Positions 24,314 to 40,600 are shown, counted from the stretch's first letter. The stretch: 64,000 bases of DNA from Panulirus ornatus (GCF_036320965.1 NC_092287.1:12541797-12605796); one strand, 5' to 3'. Numbers and translations are program-made. Notes: generated from the letters alone by a model not told the origin.

Positions 24314-26556
24314 TAATTCATACTTGCTGCCTTTATTCATTCTCGTTGATACCCCGCCAAACATGAAATGACCTTATCTACAGCCCACGCCTCGCAACCA
24401 CTTAACATTCCTGGAACCACTATTCCTTCAAACATACCCATTTTTCCTTTCCGAGACATTGTTTTCGCCTTCCACACATTTTTCAACGCTCCCAGAACCT
24501 TCGTCCCCTCCCCCACCCTGTGACTCACTTCCGTTTCCATGGTTCCATCCGCTGCCAAATCCACTCCCAGATATCTAAAACACTTCATTCCACCAGTTTT
24601 ACTCCATTCAAGCCTACCACCTACTTGACTTGTCCCTCTACCCTACTGTACCTAATAGCCTTGCTTTTATTCACATTTACTCCCAGCTTTCTTCTCTTGC
24701 ACACTTTACCAAACTCAGCCAGCAGCTTCCTCAGTTTCTCACCCGAATCAGCCACCAGTGCTGAATCATCAGCAAACAACAACTGACTCACTTCCCAAGC
24801 CCTCTTATCCAAAACAGACTTCATACTTGCCCCTCTCCCCAAAACTCTTGCATTCACTTCCCGAACAACCCCTCCATAAAAAAAATTAAACAACCAAGGA
24901 GACTTTACGCACCCCTGCCGCAAACCGACATTCACTGGGAACCAATCACTCTCCTCCCTTCTTACTCGTACACATGCCTTACATCCTCGATAAAGCCTTT
25001 TCACTGCTTCTAGCACCTTGCCTCTCGCACTATGCACTCATAATTCCTTCAACAGAACATCTGTGTCAACTCTATGATATGCCTTCTCCAGATCCATAAA
25101 TGCTACATAAAAATCCATTTTTTTTCCAAGTATTTCTCACATATTTTCTTCAAAGCAGAGACATGATTTACACATCATCTACCACTTCTGAAATCATGCT
25201 GCTCTTACCCAATCTGATGCTCTGTACATGCCTTCACCTTCTCAATCAATACCCTCCTATATGATTTGCAAGGAATGCTCAAATCAATTATATCTTTGCA
25301 GTTTAAACACTCACTCCTATCCCCTTTCCATTTGTACTATGGCACTATGCATGCATTCCGCCAATCATCAGGCATTTCACCATGATCGAAACATCATTGA
25401 ATATCCTTACCAACCAGTTAACAACACAGTCGCCCCCTTGTCGCCCCCTTTTTGATGAATTCAAATTCAACACCATCCAGACCTACCGCCTTGCCGGCCT
25501 TCATCTTCCGGAAGGCTTTCACTACCTCTTCTCCTTTTACCAAACCATTTTCTCTTACCCCTGTCACTTAGCACACCAACTCGACCAAAGCACCCTATAT
25601 CTGCCAGTCTATCCTCGAATACAATCAACAAACCTTCAAAATACTCACTCCATCTCCTTCTCATATCACCACTTCTTATCATTACCTCCCCACAAGCCTC
25701 CTTCACCGATATTCCCATTTGTTCTCTTGTCTTACGCACTTTATTCACCTTCTTCCACAACATCTTTTTATTCTCCCTAAAATCTAATGACACTCTTTCA
25801 CTCCAACTCTCATTTCCCTCTTTTTCACCTCTTGCACCTTTCTCTTGACCTCTTCCCTCCTTCTATTATACATCTCCCATTCATTCGCACTACTTCAATG
25901 CGAAAATTGTCCAAACGCTTCTCTCTTCTCTTTCACTAACAATCCATTTCCTTATCCCAACCCCCACTACCCTTTCTAATCTGCCCACCTCGCACCTTTC
26001 TCATGACACAAGCATATTGTGCGCAAGCCATCACCGCCTCCCTACATACATCCCATTCTTCCCCCACTCATCTATGTCATTTGCTCTTACCTTTTTCCAT
26101 TCTGCACTCAATCTCTCCTGGTACTTCCTCACACAAGTCTGCTTCCATAGCTCACTTACTGTCACCGATCTCTTCACCCTAACATTCTCTCTTTTCTGAA
26201 AACCTCTACAAATCTTTACCTTCGCGTCCATAAGATAATGATGAGACATCTCTCCAGTTGCTTTTCTCAGCATATTATCATCCAATAGTCTCTTTGTTAC
26301 TCGCCTATCAATTAGCACGTAGTCCAATATCGCTCTCTAGCCACCTCTCTTACTTACATACGTATACTTATGTATATATTTCTTTTTAAGCAAGATATTC
26401 CCAATCATCAATCTTTTTCAACAGACTAATCTACAAGCGCTTCACCATTTCCATTTACAGCACTGAACACCCTTTGTACACCAATTATACCATCAATTGG
26501 CATATTACTCACATTTGCATTCAAATCACCCATCACTATAACCCCTATATCTATGT
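24309..26556 (-). mobile_element. RTE LINE copy R7, truncated at 5' and internally deleted
   Basis: The 3' end (24309-24365) is a piece of the long 3' UTR fused directly to [10 protein letters not shown] of the RT C-terminus, so the last ~130 codons and part of the UTR are missing. Coding pieces run upstream through FADDSALVAD (24621-25037) and YFEGLL (25467-25793) to the endonuclease GDLNANVSN box at ~26540, where the copy stops. Its sequence differs consistently from the majority (KAKTMSRKGK, LGVNVNKSK), suggesting an older subfamily. Confidence 0.88.
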
Positions 26557-26565
26557 AGCGTAAGT

Positions 26566-27120
26566 CCAACAAAAAAAAAGAATTCTTTACTTCCCATATT
26601 GCTTAAATCCTTTAATGTAAATGTTGCCTTCAGCAACAATATTACTATAAAGAATATATTAATGACGAACTGACCAGAAAATTCTCCTGGGTGCATTTAT
26701 AAAGTGCCATGTATATAGTATGATAAGTTTTATGTTGGGCAGAAAGGTAAGGATCTTTCTGTTAGACTTAAGCAACATATAGTATAAAACAAGACAAGAA
26801 TCAAATGTCTTACTTAATCACGTTAAAAACTATGATCATTGTATTGAGTGGAGTAATGCCTTCTCAGTTATTAACTCTAACTCCACTACGACGACAAATA
26901 TTACTGAATCTTCTATTATCAAATACACAAATAATTATATTCTTAATATTAGTGAAGGTCTAAACAAATTAGATAACTTTATTGCTGATATAATTTGTAA
27001 ACAATTCACCTACTTGTTTGGGACAACCAATTGTTTACCAAATGGCGTCCTTGCTACGTCTCTTCGTTGTATATCAACTGAAGGTTTTATCCCTCTCTTG
27101 TGTCTAAACTGATTATGAAT
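26566..27120 (+). mobile_element. Penelope-like element copy P2, 5'-truncated
   Basis: Begins in the region between RT and GIY-YIG (LLPILLKSFNVN equivalent). It passes through [24 protein letters not shown] and HVKNYDHCI, then the 3' non-coding TTTACCAAATGGCG segment. It fades at CTAAACTGATTATGAATGAC, where the hammerhead core should be, and enters a TA tract. Several indels break the frame. Confidence 0.85.

Positions 27121-27450
<330 letters not shown>

Positions 27451-27512
<62 letters not shown>
27451..27512. repeat. (TA)n tract with T-run
   Basis: About 50 bp TA then a run of T, leading into the tail of a short RTE derivative. Confidence 0.95.
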
Positions 27513-30456
<2,944 letters not shown>

Positions 30457-32020
30457 GACATGTGATTGTCCAAGACAGACGACGAGCGTATCATAAACTT
30501 ATTATCTTTGCAAGAAGATGAGTTGTTAAAATTTCATCAACAATAAGTTATACATTTTGTATAGCCCTTCACTAATGTTAAGATTATAATTGTTTCTGTA
30601 TCTAATAATAGAAGATTCAATATTTTTCGTGGTGCTTGTGTTGGAGTTGATAAACGAGATGGTATTACTCCAGTCAATACAGTGATAATTCTTTTTAACG
30701 TGATTAAACAAGGCATTTGATTCTTGTTCCGTTCTTATACTATATCTATTTTACTTAAGTATACCAGAAAGATCCTTACCAGTCTGCCCAACATAAACCT
30801 TATCACAATTTCTACAAGGCACTTTATGGATGCACCCGGGAGAGTTTTCTGGTGAGTTCCTGATTAAGATATTCTTTATAGTATTATTGGTCTGAAGGCA
30901 ACATTTATATCAAAGGATTTAAGCAACATGGGAAGTAACGTAAAATTATTATTTAAAGTGAGAACTAAAAGATTCTTTGTGCCAATGGGAGGTTTGGATT
31001 CAACTCTATAAAATGATTTTTTGCTAACTTAAGGGATTTATGAATGAAAGATCTAGGGTACTTTGACTTAGATCAAACAGAATAAATCTTCCCAAACTCA
31101 TCATCAATAAATTCTGGACTACAAATACGTAATCCCCTAAGGAACATAGATTGAAATGATGATAATTTAACTTTGTCATGTTGAGATGAGAACTAATGGA
31201 TATATGAGCTACATTGGTAGGTTTTCTGTGTATGTTAAACTCTAACCCTTTTTCTTGGCTATGGATCATACAGTCTAGAAATGGTAACATACCCTGATTT
31301 TCATTTTCTACAGTTAAGTTGATGGAAGGTCCTAAATTGTTAAGTAAGGGGAGAAATGTTTGTAAATTTTCATTTGTTGGCCAAACTCAAAGAACGCTAT
31401 CTACATACCTAAACCAAATTGCATTAGAAGGTAAGATATCCTTTGGTAATTTTGTTTCAAAATATTCCATATCAAGATTACTTAGTACAGGTGAAAGAGG
31501 GTTACCCATTGCCATACCAAATGTTTGAGCATAATGATCTCCACTAAATTTAAATACACTTTTTTATACACAAGTTTATCAGTTTACTGAAAATAGATTT
31601 TGAAACAGGTTAATGAATCTCATCCAAAACATCAAATGAATATTCTAAAAGGTCATCAACTGGAACTTTTGTGAAAAGTGAGGAAACATCATAGCTAACA
31701 TGTTTCAAATAAAAATTAACATTGATATTGGTAAGCTTGTCAACGAAATCTACATTGTTCATGATATCAGAATTTGATGTTTTACCCACTAAAGGGCTTA
31801 ATAATGAAACTAACCATTTTGACAATTTATATGCGATGGAGCCTACTGAACTCACTATAGGTCTTGCTGGAATATTTTGTTTATATGTTTTGATAAGTCC
31901 ATACAGATATGGCAATGCAGTGGACAAAAAGACAAACTTTTGATAAGAGAACCATCATATTTCATCAACAACTTCAGTTATCTATTGGAATGTGGATTAA
32001 AACTGTCTTTCTCATTACCC
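30457..32020 (-). mobile_element. Penelope-like element copy P3 (RT plus GIY-YIG), decayed
   Basis: Minus-strand pieces in order: LPYLYGLIKTYKQNIPARPIV and SSLFTKVPVDDLLEY (31927-31610, RT fingers and motif A region), a GNPLSPVLSN equivalent near 31500, MLPFLDCMIHSQ and FNIHRKPTN (31290-31024, RT thumb), then GCIHKVPC and the GIY-YIG part MFNHVKKNYHCIDWSN (30711-30526). Stops and frameshifts separate them. The ribozyme-bearing 3' end is missing: the copy begins at ACATGTGATTGTCC, directly joined to truncated RTE R8. The 5' limit near 32020 is approximate. Confidence 0.85.
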
Positions 32021-33518
32021 AGTTACAGCAACAGCAAAATATTACTTAAGCAGACAACTTGGTGCAGATCTTCGTTAATCTTGCTTCACCTGGGTTACTG
32101 AATAACCAAAGCTTGGCATAACACTGGAGGGAATAGAAGTCTATTGTTATGTGTGCTCAGCTCGGACCAAGTGCCTAGCCTCTCCTCCACGCCTCTGTAC
32201 ATAATCCAGCCACACAAAGAACATAAGCCAGAGTCCCCGAGGGAACTGTTTGCTCCCGGAGAGATGCCTCATGTTCTAGCCGTCCAATATGGCAGGGAAG
32301 CCAATGGTATAAATAACACGGCTGAGGCCACCTTAAACCTGAGGTGCTGGTGTCACTGGTTATATTGGCAGGCTTTGGTCATACGCTGCTAGAGCGACGT
32401 GACCTGGTGAGTCTATGGTGAGGTATGGTGTCTCATGTCCTGCAGCTGGTCCAATATAGTCATGTTATGTTGGGGTATAATGTAAGCTGCCTCACGTCCC
32501 CTGGTACAGTCATGCTATGAATGGCAGGTCTGGGCCATAGCGTGGATGAAGGAAAGGAGAGTGAAGCAGAGTGATGACGGGTCAGAGAAGGACCTTACAA
32601 GTAATGTGCCATTGTTGATAACATACTGCACGTACAGATAAAGTGTCATTTCATACACCATACGAGTTGATCACTTATGGAAATAGCTTTAGAAATCTCG
32701 ATCGTATTTGATACAGGTGTCTTTAAAAAGAGAAGCCATATCTTAGATAAGCCATATCTTACACAATGTATGTTTGTATGTTTGTTTGTTTGTTTGTTTA
32801 TTTATCTTCAACGAAAAGAAAAGGCTGTGACAGGGATGGAGGTATATTTAATGAATGTAGTTCCCATTTATATCTTTTACATGATCATGATGACTCAACA
32901 GGATTTTCGCTTTTCCAATATATCTGGTAGATTATTTACGCCGAAGAGAAACGTCCAATATACTGTGGGAAATGGTCACCACTACTGTAAATATCGTCAG
33001 AGAATGTTATCGAAACAATTTTATCATTTTCAACAGTCACTGAAGACAGTGATGAGATAGATTTTAGGGTTCATAGTGAAATAGATTTTAGTGCATAAGG
33101 TGAATGTTTTTTTTAGGGTATATGTATGAAGTCGATTCTAGGGTATATGATGAAGTAAATTCTAGGGTTGGCAGTATGTGTTCTGTGACCGTCAGAGTCC
33201 TGGTGGTACTAACGGTGTCAGGTAGGACGCATCAGTTCCTTTCCTGACGCAGCTGATGCTCACCTGCTGCTTTGTGTCAGCGTCTTAGTGGTAGTGACGG
33301 TGGGGGTGTTAAGTATCCATACCTCACACTGCCTGCCATAATTCCTAGCATAACATTCACCTAATGTGTATCAACAAGTTCTGCAGCACTCCATCCCCGT
33401 GAATAATCTAAATCAATTTCGAAATTAACTATATTTCACTAAACTGCTGAAGTATCTGAATCTAGCTTTCACATCTTAGTTGGGAATCTCTTCAATTAAC
33501 GTTTCTTTGTCCTCACTC
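32021..33518. other. Low-copy DNA with simple repeats
   Basis: No recognised gene. A (TTTG)n-like tract lies at ~32770-32805. A short degenerate tandem repeat (GATTYTAGGGTTYATRRTGAA type, ~30-bp period) lies at 33056-33166. The 127-codon frame at 32677-33060 includes the TTTG repeat and shows no domain. Confidence 0.5.
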
Positions 33519-33583
33519 TTTTTATGTTAGCTGAGACTGCAAGGGCAACTGGTCATTCTAATCAAGGCCATCTAATTAAAGCT
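33519..33583 (+). repeat. Short dispersed repeat SDR, copy 3
   Basis: Reads TTTTTATGTTAGCTGAGACT, then GCAAGGGCAACTGGTC, ATTCTAATCAAGGCCATC and TAATTAAAGC, ending in a short TA stretch just before RTE copy R9. It matches the reverse complement of 6251-6318. Confidence 0.6.
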
Positions 33584-33593
33584 TTTTATATAT

Positions 33594-34543
33594 ATGTCGT
33601 TCGCTGATGATACAGCGCTGGTGGCTGATTCATGTGAGAAACTGCAGAAGCTGGTGACTGACTTTGGTAAAGTGTGTGAAAGAAGAAAGTTAAGAGTAAA
33701 TGTGAATAAGAGCAAGGTTATTAGGTACAGTAGGGTTGAGGGTCAAGTCAATTGGGAGGTTAGTTTGAATGGAGAAAAACTGGAGGAAGTAAAGTGTTTT
33801 AGATATCTGGGAGTGGATCTGGCAGCGGATGGAACCATGGAAGCGGAAGTGGATCATAGGGTGGGGGAGGGGGCGAAAATCCTGGGAACCTTGAGGAATG
33901 TGTGGAAGTCGAGAACATTATCTCGGAAAGCAAAAATGGATATGTTTGAATTGTGGTTCCAACAATTTTGTATGGTTGCGAGGCGTGGGCTATGGATAGA
34001 GTTGTGCGCAGGAGGGTGGATGTGCTGGAAATGAGATGTTTGAGGACAATGTGTGGTGTGAGGTGGTTTGATCGAGTAAGTAACGTAAGGGTAAGAGAGA
34101 TGTGTGGAAATAAAAAGAGCGTGGTTGAGAGAGCAGAGGAGGGTGTTTTGAAATGGTTTGGGTACATGGAGAGAATGAGTGAGGAAAGATTGACCAAGAG
34201 GATATATGTGTCGTAGGTGAAGGGAACGAGGAGAAGTGGGAGACCGAATTCGAGGTGGAAAGATGGAGTGAAAACGATTTTGTGTGATCGGGGCCTGAAG
34301 ATGCAGGAGGGTGAAAGGAGGGCAAGGAATAGAGTGAATTGGATCGATGTGGTATACCGGGGTTGACGTGCTGTCAGTGGATTGAATCAGGGCATGTGAA
34401 GCGTCTGGGGTAAACCATGGAAAGCTGTGTAGGTATGTATATTTGCGTGTGTGGACGTGTATGTATATACATGTGTATGGGGGTGGGTTGGGCCATTTCT
34501 TTCGTCTGTTTCCTTGCGCTACCTCGCAAACGCGGGAGACAGG
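33594..34543 (+). mobile_element. RTE LINE copy R9, strongly 5'-truncated, short 3' UTR form
   Basis: Starts exactly at the RT catalytic box ([10 protein letters not shown]) and runs to CGCGGGAGACAG of the 3' terminus. A 7-bp loss near 33951 (in MFEGIVVP) shifts the frame, and a stop appears at 34214 (TCGTAG for TCGGAG). It is joined tail-to-tail with R10 without spacer. Confidence 0.9.
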
Positions 34544-35539
34544 CCCTATTCATCTCAATGTACACATATATATACACACACAGACACATACATATATACC
34601 CATGCACACAATTCACACTGTCTACCTTTATTCATTCCCATCGCCACCTCGCCACACATGCAATATCATCCCCCTCCCCCCTCATGTGTGCGAGGTAGCG
34701 CTAAGAAAAGACAACAAAGGCCCAATTCGTTCACACTCAGGCTCTAGCTGTCATGTAATAATGCCCGAAACCACAGCTCTCTTTCCACATCCAGGCCCCA
34801 CACAACTTTCCATGGTTTACCCCAGACGCTTCACATGCCCTGATTCAATCCACTGACAGCACGTCAACCCCGGTATACCACATCGATCCAATTCACTCTA
34901 TTCCTTGCCCGCCTTTCACCCTCCTGCATGTTCAGGTCCCGATCACTCAAAATCTTTTTCACTCCATCTTTCCATCTCAAATTTGGTCTCCCACTTCTCC
35001 TCGTTCCCTCCACCTCCGACACATATATCCTCTTGGTCAATCTTTCCTCACTCATTCTCTCCATGTGCCCAAACCATTTCAAAACACCCTCTTCTGCTCT
35101 CTCAACCACGCTCTTTTTATTTCCACACATCTCTCTTACCCTTACGTTACTTACTCGATCAAACCACCTCACACCACACATTGTCCTCAAACATCTCATT
35201 TCCAGCACATCCATCCTCCTGCGCACAACTCTATCCATAGCCCATGCCTCGCAACCATACAACATTGTTGGAACCACTATTCCTTTAAACATACCCATTT
35301 TTGCTCTCCGAAATAATGTTCTCGACTTCCACACATTATTTAAGGCTCCCAGGATTTTCGCCCCCTCCCTCACCCTATGATCCACTTCCGCTTCCATGGT
35401 TCCATCCGCTGGGAGATCAACTCCCAGATATCTAAAACACTTCACTTCCTCCAGTTTTTCTCCATTCAAACTTACCTCCCAGTTGACTTGACCCTGAACC
35501 CTACTGTACCTAATTACCTTGCTCTTATTCACATTTACT

Positions 35540-35540
<1 letters not shown>
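34544..35540 (-). mobile_element. RTE LINE copy R10, truncated, long 3' UTR form, open RT C-terminus
   Basis: Minus strand, lacking the last ~100 bp of the tail. Coding from RVNVNKSKVIRYSR (35540) to the stop at 34864 is open for ~225 codons: [37 protein letters not shown] and GRPNLRWKDG. The 5' side ends in a TA tract. Confidence 0.88.

Positions 35541-35580
<40 letters not shown>
35538..35580. repeat. (TA)n tract with T-run
   Basis: About 33 bp of TA and 12 T residues between the cut 5' side of R10 and the tail of R11. A frame-preserving read through it fuses translated TA repeats to RTE sequence. Confidence 0.95.
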
Positions 35581-37560
35581 TTTTATACTTTGTCGCTGTC
35601 TCCCGCGTTTGCGAGGTAGCGCAAGGAAACAGACGAAAGAAATGGCCCAAACCCCCCCCCCCCCCATACACATGTACATACACACGTCCACACACGCAAA
35701 TATACATACCTACACAGCTTTCCATGGTTTACCCCAGACGCTTCACATGCCTTGATTCAATCCACTGACAGCACGTCAACCCCTGTATACCACATCGCTC
35801 CAATTCACTCTATTCCTTGCCCTCCTTTCACCCTCCTGCATGTTCAGGCCCCGATCACACAAAATCTTTTTCACTCCATCTTTCCACCTCCAATTTGGTC
35901 TCCCTCTTCTCCTCGTTCCCTCCACCTCCGACACATATATCCTCTTGGTCAATCTTTCCTCACTCATTCTCTCCATGTGCCCAAACCATTTCAAAACACC
36001 CTCTTCTGCTCTCTCAACCACGCTCTTTTTATTTCCACACATCTCTCTTACCCTTACGTTACTTACTCGATCAAACCACCTCACACCACACATTGTCCTC
36101 AAACATCTCATTTCCAGCACATCCATCCTCCTGCGCACAACTCTATCCATAGCCCACGCCTCGCAACCATACAACATTGTTGGAACCACTATTCCTTCAA
36201 ACATAACCATTTTTGCTTTCCGAGATAATGTTCTCGACTTCCACACATTTTTCAAGGCTCCCAAAATTTTCGCCCCCTCCCCCACCCTATGATCCACTTC
36301 CGCTTCCATGGTTCCATCCGCTGACAGATCCACTCCCAGATATCTAAAACACTTCACTTCCTCCAGTTTTTCTCCATTCAAACTCACCTCCCAATTGACT
36401 TGACCCTCAACCCTACTGTACCTAATAACCTTGCTCTTATTCACATTTACTCTTAACTTTCTTCTTCCACACACTTTACCAAACTCCGTCACCAGCTTCT
36501 GCAGTTTCTCACATGAATCAGCCACCAGCGCTGTATCATCAGCGAACAACAACTGACTCACTTCCCAAGCTCTCTCATCCCCAACAGACTTCATACTTGC
36601 CCCTCTTTCCAGGACTCTTGCATTTACCTCCCTAACAACCCCATCCATAAACAAATTAAACAACCATGGAGACATCACACACCCCTGCCGCAAACCTACA
36701 TTCACTGAGAACCAATCACTTTCCTCTCTTCCTACACGTACACATGCCTTACATCCTCGATAAAAACTTTTCACTGCTTCTAACAACTTGCCTCCCACAC
36801 CATATATTCTTAATACCTTCCACAGAGCATCTCTATCAACTCTATCATATGCCTTCTCCAGATCCATAAATGCTACATACAAATCCATTTGCTTTTCTAA
36901 GTATTTCTCACATACATTCTTCAAGGCAAACACCTGATCCACACATCCTCTACCACTTCTGAAACCGCACTGCTCTTCCCCAATCTGATGCTCTGTACAT
37001 GCCTTCACCCTCTCAATCAATACCCTCCCATATAATTTACCAGGAATACTCAACAAACTTATACCTCTGTAATTTGAGCACTCACTCTTATCCCCTTTGC
37101 CTTTGTACAATGGCACTATGCACGCATTCCGCCAATCCTCAGGCACCTCACCATGAGTCATACATACATTAAATAACCTTACCAACCAGTCAACAATACA
37201 GTCACCCCCTTTTTTAATAAATTCCACTGCAATACCATCCAAACCTGCTGCCTTGCCGGCTTTCATCTTCCGCAAAGCTTTTACTACCTCTTCTCTGTTT
37301 ACCAAATCATTTTCCCTAACCCTCTCACTTTGCACACCACCTCGTCCAAAACACCCTATATCTGCCACTCTGTCATCAGACACATTCAACAAACCTTCAA
37401 AATACTCATTCCATCTCCTTCTCACATCACCACTACTTGTTATCACCTCCCCATTTACGCCCTTCACTGAAGTTCCCATTTGCTCCCTTGTCTTACGCAC
37501 CCTATTTACCTCCTTCCAGAACATCTTTTTATTCTCCCTAAAATTTACTGATATATATTT
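35581..37560 (-). mobile_element. RTE LINE copy R11, 5'-truncated, short 3' UTR form, intact RT
   Basis: Runs from the terminal hairpin region (35584-35640) to the segment before the RT (VNFRENKKMFWKEVN), where it meets a TA tract. It is the longest undamaged reverse transcriptase in the window, differing at few positions from R2 and R5. Confidence 0.92.
35776..37557 (-). CDS. RTE reverse transcriptase, complete open RT domain without endonuclease
   Basis: About 590 codons without interruption, covering linker, full RT and C-terminal domain. Motifs in order: [146 protein letters not shown] and [10 protein letters not shown]. No genuine start codon exists, because the copy is cut 5' by a TA tract; an apparent longer frame upstream (to 37647) is translated TA repeat plus the head of R12 read in antisense. 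It is a good template for the family consensus, not a functional gene on its own. Confidence 0.9.
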   Translation of the reverse strand, partial: YISVNFRENKKMFWKEVNRVRKTREQMGTSVKGVNGEVITSSGDVRRRWNEYFEGLLNVSDDRVADIGCFGRGGVQSERVRENDLVNREEVVKALRKMKAGKAAGLDGIAVEFIKKGGDCIVDWLVRLFNVCMTHGEVPEDWRNACIVPLYKGKGDKSECSNYRGISLLSIPGKLYGRVLIERVKACTEHQIGEEQCGFRSGRGCVDQVFALKNVCEKYLEKQMDLYVAFMDLEKAYDRVDRDALWKVLRIYGVGGKLLEAVKSFYRGCKACVRVGREESDWFSVNVGLRQGCVMSPWLFNLFMDGVVREVNARVLERGASMKSVGDERAWEVSQLLFADDTALVADSCEKLQKLVTEFGKVCGRRKLRVNVNKSKVIRYSRVEGQVNWEVSLNGEKLEEVKCFRYLGVDLSADGTMEAEVDHRVGEGAKILGALKNVWKSRTLSRKAKMVMFEGIVVPTMLYGCEAWAMDRVVRRRMDVLEMRCLRTMCGVRWFDRVSNVRVREMCGNKKSVVERAEEGVLKWFGHMERMSEERLTKRIYVSEVEGTRRRGRPNWRWKDGVKKILCDRGLNMQEGERRARNRVNWSDVVYRG

Positions 37561-37561
37561 A

Positions 37562-37613
<52 letters not shown>
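37560..37613. repeat. (TA)n microsatellite
   Basis: TA run between the cut 5' side of R11 and the 5' head of R12. TTTACTGATATATA is duplicated at its left edge. Confidence 0.93.
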
Positions 37614-37616
<3 letters not shown>

Positions 37617-40600
37617 TTAGGGATAGGGGAGAAAGATTACTTCCCATGCATTCCTCACGAGTCGTAGAAGGCGACTAAAGGGGACGTGAGCGGGGGGCTA
37701 GAAACCTTTCCCTCCCTGTATATAACCTTTCTAAAAGGGGAAACAGAAGTAGGAGTCACGCGGGGAGTCCTCATCCTCCTCGGAGGCTCAGATTGGGGTG
37801 TCTAAATGTGTGTGGATGTAACCAAGATGAATAAAAGGAGAGATGGGCAGTATGTTTGAGGAAAGGAACCTGGATGTTTTGGCTCTGAATATAACGAAGC
37901 TCAAGGGTAAAGGGGAAGAATGGTTTGGGAATGTCTTGGGAGTAAAGTCAGGGGTTAGTGAGAGGACAAGAGGAAGGAAAGGAGTAGAACGACTCCTGAA
38001 AGAGGAGAGGTGGGAGTATGTGATAGAGTGTAAAAAAGTAAACTCTTGATTGATATGTGTAAAACTGAAAGTTGATGGAGAGAGATGGGTGATTATTGGT
38101 GCATATGCACCTGGGCATGAGAAGAAAGATCATGAGAGGAAAGTGTTTTGGGAGCAACTGAATGAGTGTGTTAGAGGTTTTGATGCAGGAGACCGGGTTA
38201 TAGTGATGGGTATTTAAATGCAAAGGTGAGTAATGTGGCAGTTGAGGGAATAATTGGTATACATGGGGTGCTCAGTGTTGTAAATGGAAAGGTGAAGAGC
38301 TTGTAGATTTATGTGCTAAAAAAGGATTGGTGATTGGGAATACCTGGTTTAAAAAGGAGATATACATAAGTATACATATGTAAGTCGGAGAGATGGCCAG
38401 AGAGCGTTATTGGATTACGTGTTAATTGATAGGCGAGCAAAAGAGAGACTTTTGGATGTTAATGTGCTGAAAGGTGCAACTGGAGGGATGTCTGATCATT
38501 ATCTTGTGGAGGCGAAGGTGAAGATTTGTAGAGGTTTTCAGAAAAGAAGAGAGAATGTTGGGGTGAAGAGAGTGGTGAGAGTAAGTGAGCCTGGGAAGGA
38601 GACTTGTGTGAGGAAGTACCAGGAGAGATTGAGTACAGCATGTAAAAAGGTGAGAACAAAGGAGGTAAGGGGAGTGGGGGAGGAATGGGATGCATTTAGG
38701 GAAGCAGTGATGGCTTGCGCAAAATATGCTTGTGGCATGAGAAGCGTGGGGGGTGGGCAGATTATAAAAGGTGGTGAGTGGTGGTATGAAAAAGTATGAT
38801 TATTAGGGAAAGAGAAGAGAGAGGCATTTGGACGATTTTTGCAAGGAAATAATGCAAATGAGTGGGAGATGTATAAAAGAAAGAGGCAGGAGTTCAAAAG
38901 AAACGTGCAAGTGGTGAAAAAGCGGGCAAATAAGAATTGGCGTGAGAGAGTATCATTAAATTTTATGGAGAATAAAAAGAAGTTCTGGAAGGAGGTAAAT
39001 AAAGTGCGTAAGGCAAGGGAACAAATGGTAACTTCAGTGAAGGGGGCTAATGGGGAGGTGATAACAAGTAGTGGTGACGTAAGAAGGAGGTGGAGTGAGT
39101 ATTTTGAAGTTTTGTTGAATGTGTTTGATGATAGAGTGGCAGATATAGGGTGTTTTGGTCGAGGTGGTGTGCAAAGTGAGAGGGTAAGGGAAAATTATTT
39201 GGTGAACAGAGAGGAGGTAGTAAAAGCTTTGTGGAAGATGAAAGCCAGCAAGGCAGTGGGTTTGGATGGAATTGCAGTGGAATATATAAAAAAAAAGGTG
39301 GTGACTGTGTTGTTGACTGGTTGGTAAGGTTATTTAATGTATGTATGAGTCATGATGAAGTGCCTGAGGATTGGCGGAATGCTTGCATAGTGCCATTGTA
39401 TAAAGGCAAAGGGGACAAAGGTGAGTGCTCAAATTACAGAGGTATAAGATTGTTGAGTATTCCTGGAAAATTATATGGGAGGGTATTGATTTAAAGGGTG
39501 AAGGCATGTACAGAGCATCAGATTGAGGAAGAGCAGTGTGGTTTTAGAAGTGGTAGAGGATGTGTGGATGAGGTGTTTGCCTTGAGGAATGTATGTGAGA
39601 AATACTTAGAAAAGCAAATGGATTTGTATGTAGCATTTATGGATCTGGAGAGGGCATATGATAGAGTTGATAGAGATGCTCTGTGGAGGGTATTAAGAAT
39701 ATATGATGTGGGAGGCAAGTTGTTCGAAGCAGTGAAAAGTTTTTATCGAGGATGTAAGGCATGTGCACGTGTAGGAAGAGAGGAAAGTGATTGGGTCTCA
39801 GTGAATGTAGGTTTGCGGCAAGGGTGTGTGATGTCTCCATGGTTGTTTAATTTGTTTATGGATGGGGTTGTTAGGGATGAGAATGCAAGAGTTTTGGAAA
39901 GAGGAGCAAGTATGCAGTCTATTGTGGATGAGAGAGCTTGGGAAGTAAGTCAGTTGTTGTTCGCTGATGATACAGCGCTGGTGGCTGATTCATTTGAAAA
40001 ACCGCGGAAGCTGGTGACTGAGTTTGGTAAAGTGTGTGAAAGAAGAAAGTTGAGAGTAAATGTGAATAAGAGTAAGGTAATTAGGTACAGTAGGGTTGAG
40101 GGTCAAGTCAATTGGGAGGTAAATTTGAATGGAGAATAACTGGAGTAAGTGAAGTGTTTTAGATATATGGGAGTGGCTCTGGCAACGGATGGAACCATGG
40201 AAGCGGAAGTGAATCGTAGGGTGGGGGAGGGGCGAAAATTATGGGGGCCTTGAAGAATGTGTGGAAGTCGAGAACATTATCTTGGAAAGCAAAATTGGGA
40301 TTGTTTGAAGGAATAGTTGTTCCAACAATTTTGTATGGTTGCGAGGCGTGGGCTATGGATGGAGCTGTGCGCAGGAGGGTGGATGTGCTGGAAATGAGAT
40401 GTTTGAGGACAATATGTGGTGTGAGGTGGTTTGCTCGAGTAAGTAATGTAAGGGTAAGAGAGTTGAGTGGAAATGAAAAGAGTGTGGTTGAGAGAGCAGA
40501 AGAGGGTGTTTTGAAATGGTTTGGTCACATGGAGAGAATGAGTGAGGAAAGATTGACCAAGAGGATATATGTGTCAGAGGTGGAGGGAACGAGGAGAAGT

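Noticed and set aside
32677..33060. 127-codon frame in low-copy DNA
   Set aside because: Part of it is a translated TTTG repeat (CLFVCLFIYL), and no conserved domain is visible.
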